Part shown: piece after piece, positions 56,245 through 64,000 of the stretch
Layout of the letters: each line of letters opens with the position of its first letter
Position numbering within the stretch: the stretch's first letter is position 1
Assembly: GCA_051294375.1 (NCBI GenBank)
Contig: CM119267.1
Coordinates: 25,559,293-25,623,292, forward strand
From: Paraspadella gotoi
Lineage: Eukaryota > Chaetognatha
Direction of reading: 5' to 3'
Length of the DNA stretch: 64,000 nucleotides
Translations under genes and position numbers: made by a program
Notes under the pieces: generated by a model
The model's database searches: none
What the model saw: the letters and a program-made list of their open reading frames with translations, nothing else
What the model was told of the DNA's origin: nothing

Positions 56245-59200
56245 ATGGATTCCAACTCGCGCCTCGTCCGCGTCTTTCCTGCCGCGGATCAACCCGAGTC
56301 GAAGAGAGAATCGAGATCCTCCTTCGGTGACGCCAATAGAATAAAATCGGAACAAACGAAACCAATTAACAGCGAAGTCGCCAGAACGAGGCGACCGTCG
56401 CGTGGCAACGCAACATCCACCTCAGCTCCGACGTCGCGTGGCAACGCCTCTTCCGCTCCTCCTGCTGCTGCTCGAGGACCTCTGATCGATTCCGAATCCA
56501 AAGTTCTTCAAATGGGCGGAACCGGATTCCCTTATCACAACCCCCTGCATTCCAGACATCCTTACTCTGAAGCCCTCGACGCCTCGTCCTACTGTGGCTC
56601 GGGTAAGGAGAGAGATCATGTATTATAAATTAAAGGTGAAAAGAGACTCGTTTTCACTTTTTTAATCAGCTGCATCTTCGCCGGCGAAAAGCTTTCAAGT
56701 CAACAATCGCCATTTGAAATCGAAAATTTCCGGTAAAAAAATCTATGTATGAAATTTGCAAAATTACTTTTTTCACTATATTTATTTTTTTAGATTTAAA
56801 AATATATCTTTCTGCAATTTTTTTATTTAATATTTACGATTTTCTTTTTAATTGAAGCCCCGATGGTTTTTGGTCTTCTGACCGGAATTATTTTGGGTCT
56901 CGTTCTCTCGTCGTGGGTTCGTCGATCCATCCTTCGGTGCGATTATCCGGATATGTCCGCATGCTGCAATCCGTTTCTGCGCAGCCCAAACGCGGCATCG
57001 CGCGGTTTCGCCTCTGCTTTGCGACGCGGCGACTTCGCGGACCCCTGCTCCGACGAGGCGCTCGGGGGCGCCACCCGCGACCCGCGAAAGAAGCTGCTTT
57101 TTGTCGGCGTCATGACGGCCAACAAATATTTGAACACAAGAGCGCCGGCCGTCTTCAGATCGTGGGGCGACAGCATTCCTGGAAAGATGGCATTCTTCTC
57201 GGCGTCCTCGGCCTCCAGTCAATTCGACATTCCCATAGTCGGATTAAAGGGTGCGTCTATTTTACAAGAAAAAAAAGTTAGGTAGTAATCCTATAATTGT
57301 ATATTCTCAGGAGTGGACGATTCCTACCCGCCGCAAAAGAAGTCCTTCATGATGCTCAAGTACATCCACGATCATTGCCTCGATAAGTTCGAGTGGTTCA
57401 TGCGCGCCGACGACGACGTCTTCATCCGTGGAGAGAAGCTCGAACGATTTCTTCGTTCCATCAACTCGTCTAAGCCGCAATTTATAGGCCAAGCCGGTTC
57501 GTCTCTTCTTTGCTAAAAAAGTTAATTAATTTCGAGGCTTCGCTTAATTTTCCCCCCTCAGGTTTGGGAAACAAAGAAGAATTTGGTTTGCTTAGCTTAG
57601 AGTACGACGAAAACTTTTGCATGGGTGAGTCGAGACTTGTTTAGCTGTATTCATTTTTCTTTTTTCTTACTTAACTTTTCTTCATTTAAGGTGGACCCGG
57701 AATGATTTTTTCTCGAGAGACGTTGCGTCGTGTGGTTCCCAACATCAAGGATTGCCTAAAGAATCTGTACTCGACTCACGAAGACGTCGAAGTTAGTGTT
57801 TTCTTTTATATTTCTTTCTTATGATCCTCCTCCCCACACACCATTGACAATCCGCTCTTTCTTTTCTCTTTTTTCACTTTTGTCACTCAGGTTGGGCGCT
57901 GCGTCCGTAAACATGCGGGAATTCCTTGCACTTGGAGTTACGAAATGCAAAACTTTTTCTACCACAATTCCTCGGGGTGAGAAGTCGACTCTTTTTCTAT
58001 TAACTCGGTTACCTACGAAAACACTTTTTCGATTTTAGTAACGAGGCTTTCACTGGAAACCTGAGAAAAAAAGAAGTTCACCGAGCGATAACTCTGCATC
58101 CCGTGAAACAGCACCGGTATCAGCATTACGTCTCCCAGTATTTCCTTTCTTTACGGATCCAGGAACTTTTGCACAAAATAATCCTTTCCAAGGTTTCATC
58201 ATCGTTCTATTCAGTTATTTTTCTAATAGCAGCTCGGGGTCAACGAAGCCTCTTTTGTTTTTGTCAGAGAATTCTTCGAGACATGAGCATCGCTCTCGGA
58301 GAACAAACGTCTTCTACGCCCGATGTCGACGCCAATCATCAAGGTGAACGACTTTGTGGGGAATGGGGAATGTTGTTAAGTGGTGGGAATCGAGAAACAA
58401 AACTAAACTAAACCCACAAAGAATTGCCCTATTTAACATGCTACACCTGTTCAATGTGCATGACATGTCTCTTCAAAAAAAAAAAAACATTGCTTTTTAC
58501 AAAAGCTATTGTGTCGTGGTAGTATTTTATACCCCACTACTCGTCCGAGAATCAGCAGCACCTATGGCGCCGGAGGTAGCACGAGCTCCTCCCAACCCAA
58601 AGGACTCTGGTTCGCGCCCTGCTGATTCACACAAGTAAAAGCGGGACGGGGCGTCTAACCCACCTGTAGTGTCGGACTACAGCCCGATCCGAAGTTCGGG
58701 ACCTTGTGTGCAACGGACGGTAAACTGCTCGCGGCATCGTCTTCCACAATTGTCTATTATAATTCAGAACCGTCTTCTCTTTAGGTCATCCGCCGTCGTT
58801 AATGAAGTGGACGACGACATCTCGATCCATGGTGAGAGACTGGGATTTTCTCGCTCGCAGCATCTACTCTTATCACAACCTCAACCCGAGAAGAGGTCTC
58901 GAAACTGACCTCAGAGTCGCCATGGATACAATCTTGATGCAGGTCTCTCTCTCTCTCTCTTTATTTTTCTTTTTCCCTTTTTTTTATGCAATAAATATTT
59001 TTCTCTCATTTTTAATAACTCGCTGTCATTATTTAAAATTTTTTAAATAGTGCAAGATAGGATTCCAGTAAGTATCATTTAGATATTCAATGGGAAACCG
59101 CCACATAGAAATTTACAAATTCACGTTGTATTGGTGAAATGTTTCGTAATCATGTTGACAATCAAAGATTACGACGGCACTTAGCTCCACTCTCAATCTC

Positions 59201-60290
59201 AGTCGGAGAAATCATCCTAAAGCCAAAGACCTTTTCTCTCTCCATCTCTTCATTTTCTTCCCTGAGCTTCTTTTTCCTTTTTTTTTCATGTTACTCCTTT
59301 TCCGTTCATCAATTTATCGTCTTCGCTTTTTCCTAATTTAATTTTTGTTGTTCTTCCGTGTCGCTTCTTTTTGTCGTTTGTTCGTCACTCACACTTTGAC
59401 CACCGAGGAAGCGATGTTCCATAGCCCATTACTTCGCCCTTTCTGTTTTCCGTACTCTCTTTATTTAAATTATTTATCTTATTCTGTCGTTTTCTCTTTC
59501 CCCTTCACTTCGCTTTTTTTCTACTCAGGTGATGACGATGATAAACGAGAACGCCCGCCAACGCGGTCGCACCATCGATTTCAAGGATATTCTCTACGGT
59601 TACTCTCGGGTGAACCCGATGCATGGAGCCGACTACGTCCTCGACCTCCTCCTCGTCTACCGTAAACACAAGGGGCGCAAAATGACGGTTCCCGTTCGGC
59701 GCCACGCCTACCTGCAGCAGACCTTCGGCGACGTGCAGTTCCGTGAAGCGGCGCCTCCGTCGCAGACCTCGACGCCTCGTGAAGATTCGTCGCCGTCGCT
59801 CTTCCGTTTAGTCCAAGAGAAGTTGTTTCCCGTTGAGAGCGTGGGGCCGGTGAACGAGGACCGCCACGGTTAGGAAAGGCAAAATTACATAGTCTTTCTC
59901 TGTCACCCCATCTCTAAGATTCTCTTATATATCCAGGTCCGATTCCTCGTTCTTCGACCTCGGAAACTATTCACTTTGTCGTCCCTCTGTCCGGACGCTT
60001 CAACACGTTGCTGCGGTTCATGACTAATTTCGAGAAAGTTTGTCTCGCCAGTGGAGAGGACGTCAAGCTGGTTCTTGTCTTATTTCAGGCAAGCTTGGTC
60101 GTTTTCTTTTTAGAAAAATGTGTGAATGCGGGTGATGAATATTTAAGCATATTCAATAAATTATTCATTCAGGAGAGCAACTCCGATCCTTTTGTTGTTA
60201 ACCGAGTTGTTCAGCTAATAGACGGACTCAGCATCAAATATCCCACCCATGAACTAAAAATCGTCCGTTCCAAAGGACCTTTCAACAGAG
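56245..60290 (+). CDS. CHSY1: Chondroitin sulfate synthase (CHSY1/3 type), 3' end outside window
   Basis: Thirteen exons join in frame: 56245-56602, 56670-56732, 56858-57250, 57311-57496, 57562-57624, 57691-57791, 57891-57976, 58039-58192, 58268-58343, 58785-58942, 59529-59868, 59937-60088 and 60173-60290 (749 residues so far). A type II signal anchor starts at M143 ([18 protein letters not shown]), predicting Golgi location. The beta-glucuronyltransferase part has [37 protein letters not shown], the metal-binding DDD at 305-307, and [16 protein letters not shown]. Later come [34 protein letters not shown] and [18 protein letters not shown]. The C-terminal GalNAc-transferase DVD region is absent: the reading breaks at a donor (60291) that leads into mobile DNA. 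Translation may start at M143; exons 1-2 fit in frame but lengthen the cytosolic tail unusually. The exon 12 donor is GC. Confidence 0.88.
58563..58720 (+). mobile_element. SINE family C relative in chondroitin synthase intron 9
   Basis: GCGCCGGAGGTAGCACGAGC, CCTCCCAACCCAAAGG, GGGACGGGGCG and CAGCCCGATCCGAAGTTCGG line up in order with the minus-strand family C copies at 43473 and 43886. It is diverged, with a B-box-like CTGGTTCGCGCCC. Confidence 0.65.
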
Positions 60291-60340
60291 GTGCAAAAGT
60301 AGTTTAGTGCTGTCCTTTGGAATTATTCTCTTTCAATTTT

Positions 60341-60806
60341 TATCGTCGTCGTCGGCGGCGTTCCAAATTATAGATATGATTTAATTTGGGTGTATGAAGC
60401 TGAAAATTTATATACAGCTTCTCATCATCGATGTGCCTAAAATTGAGTCTGGACAGTTATTAATTATGTTTTGTTTACGTTTTATCAAAACAAACAAATT
60501 TCCTCTCTTTTATTTTTGTTTCCTTTTCTCTCTCTTTTCTCTTTTAATTACATGTCTCTCTCCCTCTCTCTTTTCTTTAGTCACTGATTCATAGGAGAAA
60601 AAAAACAAGTCTGCAGCTGGCTCTGCAGGGGCTTATTCTTTTTCTCTCTTTTCTCCTGCTGCTTCTGCTGCTGCCTTTTGATTTCTTTCTCTGCAGCTGG
60701 CTTTGCAGGGTTTCTCTCTTTTCTATCTTTTCTCCTGCTGCTTCTGCTGCTGCCTTTTGATTTCTTTCTTTTATTCTCTCTCTTTCTCTGCGTTTTTATT
60801 AAAATA
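60341..60806 (+). mobile_element. Partial TCGTCGCAATCGC-type repeat
   Basis: It shares GTATGAAGCTGAAAATTTAT, CTTCTCATCATCGATGTG, GTTTTGTTTACGTTTTATCA and the CTGCTG-rich interior with the copy at 42796. The first hairpin is deleted to TATCGTCGTCGTCGGCGGCG, and the 3' half is replaced by the retroelement's poly(A) end at 60807. Confidence 0.65.
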
Positions 60807-60976
60807 TTTTTTTTTTTTTCTGAAAAGAAAACAGAGCAAACAAATAATTGCGGGAATGGTTGCAAAAATATCTTATGTCAACAATAAACGAGAACGAAAA
60901 AGGGGAAGATAAAAAGGAAAAAGAAGAAGAGATCGGGAGACAAAGTCAAGCAACTCCGTCCACATGAGACGGCAAC

Positions 60977-61440
60977 TCAATCACGGGACTTCGGGAAGCG
61001 AGCAGGTCCCCGTTCTCGCGCTGAAGGCAGACAAAGTCTCTCAAAAAAGTGCTTAGACGTTTTGCCGATATCTAAGCCTGCATTTGTTTCTTGGAGTTTG
61101 GCGAAATCTTTTAAGTTTGAGAAAGCATCCAGGTCCCATGCCCCGAAGGTAGTAACCCGAAGGGATGAAGCCAACGTCGGCCGGCAGTTTGCCTTCGTAC
61201 TTAGCATGTTTGGCCTGGCGAGCTCGTTCCAGGGCATATGTGGGGTTGAGGATGGTATGACCAAAACAGTCCTGGCGAGGTGACAGTAACATCAAAGACT
61301 GGTGGTTTTGTTCCGACATCTTTTCCAACCACGGATTGTGAAATCCCCAGGTCTAGAGGCATCACCCGCCATGTTCCTTTCTTCTTTGGTGGGCGCAAGT
61401 AGGGCTGCTGAAGCAGTCGAGACAATGGCATCCCGAAGGA
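60977..61440 (-). pseudogene. C-terminal restriction-like endonuclease region, frameshifted
   Basis: RPGDFTIRGW (about 61350) lies in one frame and DVTVTSP (about 61285) in another, while the 15532-16004 copy keeps both in one frame, so a one-base shift occurred here. Downstream it reads KAKHAKYEG-like text and GAWDLDAFSNLKDF. I read RPxD..D-x-TVTSP..K-x2-KY as a PD-(D/E)XK nuclease pattern like that of R2-group retrotransposons; this is inferred by eye. Confidence 0.55.
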
Positions 61441-61862
61441 GGTTATGACGGCGAATTTTGTCTCAGTAGAGGAGCAAGCTAAATGGCGTGGTCTCCATAG
61501 ATGTCGGAAGGTCTGTCACAGGATAGGCTGGAAAGATGGAAGCCCCAAACGGTATTTGACAGCCATGATGAAAGATTTGGGAGGTAGGCGCAAGCCAAGG
61601 GAGGAGAAGGGATGACATTGAGGAAGTCTCCAGTTCTGGACAGGCAGACGGATTGGAGGAGGCTCGAAAACGCTCATCCAGGACCTTTGACTTGAGGTTT
61701 TTCAACCTAGCTTCGTCCACACGTCGGGAAAGGTATTTTTGAGTGATTGAGGCATCAAGCCTGAAGCAGGTGGAGGAGAGGAGGCTCCGGCGGAAAGGTT
61801 GGATAGGAGCTCTAAGGCCTGAGTGTGGTCTCGCTGACAGATGAGGGGCGAAACCAGTCGAC

Positions 61863-63420
61863 TTACGAGTGACTTGGTCTGCAGGATGGAGGAGACAAAG
61901 GCCGAGAGCGCTGTGGGCATGGGCGCTGCGTATTCCCAAGCCGCCCAGGGAGACGGGTAAGGAAAGAAGGTCCCATTGAGGATCTGAGAGTGAGAACGAG
62001 CATCCAAGGATGGAAGCGAGAGAGGAGCATTGGATTCATCAAAAAGAATGGCAGGTTGGAGCTAAGGTGAGGAGCTACAGTCCTTAGGGTGTAAGAAAAC
62101 TTTGGTGTTCCGAAGCAGCTGCGAAGCAGGGCATAAGCAACTTGGCGGTCACCCAAGGATTCAAGGTTGGACAAAAAGCCCGAGAGTTTTAGAACCCGCT
62201 CTTTGAGGGTAAGCTGACAGAAAGAGGCAACCAACGGGCGATGCATAAGAATGATGACCCCTTCATCCATGATCTCAGTGAGAGGCAGTTCCAAAGGAGG
62301 AAGAGAAGTGCGGATGTCGGGGGGCCTCCAAAAGGTTGACTTAATGAGGTTTATGTGGAGACCAAGCTTGGGGACATCTTGCTGGAGCAACTTGAAGGCT
62401 TGGGCTACATCAGTGGGCCCACCCAGAAAAAGGCCATCGTCCAAATACCAGTTGTTTAGAAGAGCTGGAACCTCAAGCCTGATCTTTTTGACCAAAGAAT
62501 GAAGAGCAATGGCGAAGAGAAGGGGTCCTAGGGGATCACCTTGTTGAACTCCAGCCAGACTGAGGATAAAGTCGTCTCCAAAGCGAAGAAGTGGGGCACT
62601 CCCATAACACCAATTGACAAAGGGGCTTAGGCTGGGAAGCCGTTTGCTGACTTCAAGGAGCATGGTGGAATGGTCGATGCAATTGAAAGCATTGGAGAAA
62701 TCCACCTGAAGCAGCCATTTAGAATTGGAGGGTATGGAACTGTCTTCGAGTATGGCTTGGACTGCGTGAATCAGGGCTTCGGCCCCTCCTTTGGTCCTCA
62801 CTCCAAGCTGATGAGGCTCCAGGAAAGTTGCAGCCTGAGGCCCAACTGAAAAGGCCAAACACTTGGCAACAAGACGTCTGAGAACCTCACCTACGGCGAT
62901 AGGACGGACGGATCCAGGAGATTTCTTGTTGATGGCGTGCAAAGTGGCCCCGCAGAAGAAAGGTGAAACATCGGGGGGGAGTTTGCCGGAAGCGATGACA
63001 TTTAAGAGTCGGGTTAAGCTTGAGGTTGTCTTGGCTGCCTGAGAGGACTTTCCACAGAAGACTGCCTCCTTAATATGTGAAGCGCGAAGGCCTGATGGTC
63101 CGGGAGCAGTGCCTTCAGGGAAAGAACGGAGGGCTGCAATCATTTGATCTTCACTTATGACGAAAGGGGGGTCAACCTCTATGGGAATGATGATTCCTGG
63201 AAGGGGTTGAGGAGGAGGCGTTCTTCCGTCGGGGATTACCCTTAAGAATATTTGGGCGGTCATTGCTCTCCCATTTGAGAAAGCGGTCTTTGACGAGGTT
63301 TGATTTCCATGCTGTCTTCCACCTCTCGGGGGAGTTGATAAGGTTGCCTTAGGCAAGGCAAAGAGCCATTGAATGCCTTCTTTGTGGGAAGGGTCAATAG
63401 CTGAGCAAAAAATTTTGGAC
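61863..63420 (-). pseudogene. Reverse transcriptase domain of retroelement
   Basis: An open frame with ordered RT motifs: EGTAPGPSGLRASHIKEAV (63060-63120), RPIAVGEVLRRLVAK, LLQVDFSNAFNCIDHS with the first catalytic Asp (62670-62710), GVQQGDPLGPLLFAIALHSL (62500-62555), WYLDDGLFLGG with the YxDD box (62420-62450) and LGLHINLIKSTFW. The thumb and tail continue in another frame at about 61960-61463 with LPVSLGGLGIRSAHAHSAL. YLDD rather than the FADD common in LINEs is noteworthy. A frameshift and the gap upstream make this copy defective. Confidence 0.85.
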
Positions 63421-63462
63421 CATGCATTCCGACAAGGCTTTGGGATATGGCGAAAGGTGGGA

Positions 63463-63472
63463 NNNNNNNNNN
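63463..63472. other. Assembly gap (10 N)
   Basis: Ten unknown bases inside the retroelement's linker. The true length is unknown, so frame continuity across it cannot be judged. Confidence 0.99.
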
Positions 63473-63663
63473 TTGGTTTACGAGGGGGAGAAGGAATACA
63501 GAGTAAGGAGGGAATAACCTGGGAGGAAGGAGGGGAAGGATGAGGAGGATCCGGGGGAGAGGCCAAGGGAGAGGAAGGAAGAAGAGGAAAGTTCTCTGAA
63601 GTGAGAGGGGGAGGATCCGAGGCTTGAGCGCGAAAGAGACGAAGACCTCCGAGATGTCTTGAC

Positions 63664-63963
63664 TCAATGAAGAAGGAATTCCTTCTGGAGCAGAGGCGGG
63701 GACCGGACATTCTGACAGTACCAGCGAAGGACATTGGAAATGTGCCTGGGGTTGATTCCAACGCAGAAAGCGTGAAAGCGGCGAAGGCAGTTGTCGCATT
63801 GGATGCCTGAGCGACCCTTTCTTCCGTCAATGCGACCGCACTCTTGACAAGGCCACAGCGTCCCAGACGAGGTACGAGGGTGAACCAGAAGATGGTGATG
63901 TCCCGGAGTCGAGGTTTGGGAGGACCATTGGGAGGACCATTGCCCCCCGCGAGAAAAGGGCAT
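63664..63963 (-). pseudogene. PHD-type zinc finger of retroelement ORF
   Basis: The frame starts at 63963 and encodes 99 residues. The finger CQECG, then CDNCLRRFHAFCVG and WYC shows a C4-H-C pattern (C-x2-C..C-x2-C-x4-H-x2-C..W-x-C) typical of PHD fingers, with the conserved Trp before the last cysteines. Such fingers may read histone tails or help target insertion. The frame stops at 63664, and the RT-side frame picks up by shifting, so ORF continuity is broken here. Confidence 0.75.
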
Positions 63964-64000
63964 GGCAGGGACTGGAAGCTATCTTTGTCTATAAATAAAA

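Larger units (their letters stand above)
60807..63964 (-). mobile_element. PHD finger / reverse transcriptase / endonuclease-like retroelement
   Basis: Minus-strand order: PHD-type finger (63964-63664), Pro-rich linker interrupted by the assembly gap, reverse transcriptase (about 63300-61900), then a C-terminal region (61460-60970) shared with the truncated copy at 15120-16004. A poly(A) run ends it (poly(T) at 60807-60819 on +). There are no long terminal repeats. At least three frame breaks (near 63690, 61960 and 61290) mean this copy is probably inactive. The domain order resembles early-branching non-LTR retrotransposons with a restriction-like endonuclease; the clade is not determined. 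Confidence 0.8.
60291..64000. other. Chondroitin synthase intron 13 (open at right edge)
   Basis: The stretch is filled by a deleted TCGTCGCAATCGC-type element (60341-60806) and a minus-strand retroelement (60807-63964). No host exon is visible. The remaining synthase exons should lie beyond 64000, or the gene is disrupted. Confidence 0.6.

Noticed and set aside
1-64000. CRISPR array, bacterial operon or prophage
   Set aside because: Spliced animal genes throughout; no regularly spaced repeats with unique spacers.

Overview
The window is nuclear DNA of an intron-rich animal. Thirteen host genes can be assembled from GT..AG-bounded exons whose phases join cleanly. Coding exons are GC-rich and heavy in TCG, GAC and GCC codons. 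Introns and spacers are AT-rich and full of repeats. A chondroitin synthase, a BLOC-1 subunit, a centriolar distal-appendage protein (FBF1) and an RSKR-type kinase together point to a ciliated metazoan. I cannot name the phylum; an invertebrate with many ancestral-looking introns fits best.

Layout, all host genes on the + strand: an AT-rich repeat-filled left flank (1-3335); RSKR-like AGC kinase with a very long low-complexity tail (3336-16837); ARPC1, the WD40 subunit of Arp2/3 (17638-19307); a spacer holding a 1.26 kb terminal-inverted-repeat element; a large coiled-coil protein I do not recognise (22642-33280); a two-RRM RNA-binding protein with an acidic N-terminus (33814-35782); HIRIP3-like histone chaperone (37173-38929); archaemetzincin AMZ (39156-41634), followed 28 bp later by STN1 of the CST telomere complex (41663-42754); a repeat-rich spacer; SCOC (45697-46134); BLOC1S5 (46307-46833); FBF1 (47389-52621); FRA10AC1 (53965-55045); TIMM8 (55182-55633); and a chondroitin sulfate synthase whose last exons lie beyond the right end (56245-60290). 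The genes serve unrelated housekeeping functions. What is notable is that all 13 face the same way and several pairs are tightly spaced.

Mobile DNA fills introns and spacers. The right 3 kb is a minus-strand retroelement carrying a PHD-type zinc finger, a reverse transcriptase with a YLDDG active site and a C-terminal domain resembling a restriction-like (PD-(D/E)XK) endonuclease. A 5'-truncated, poly(A)-ended copy of its 3' part sits in the last RSKR intron and is itself split by a SINE, with the intact site visible in the other copy. There are three tRNA-like or SINE-like families, two of which share a 3' domain; a Tc1/mariner-type MITE with a TA duplication and visible empty sites; a repeat family bounded by ATCGTCGCAATCGC-type inverted ends in four places; another TIR family with a conserved internal hairpin; and long simple repeats, including 1 kb of mixed TTTA/TTCA. 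There is a 10-base assembly gap at 63463-63472.
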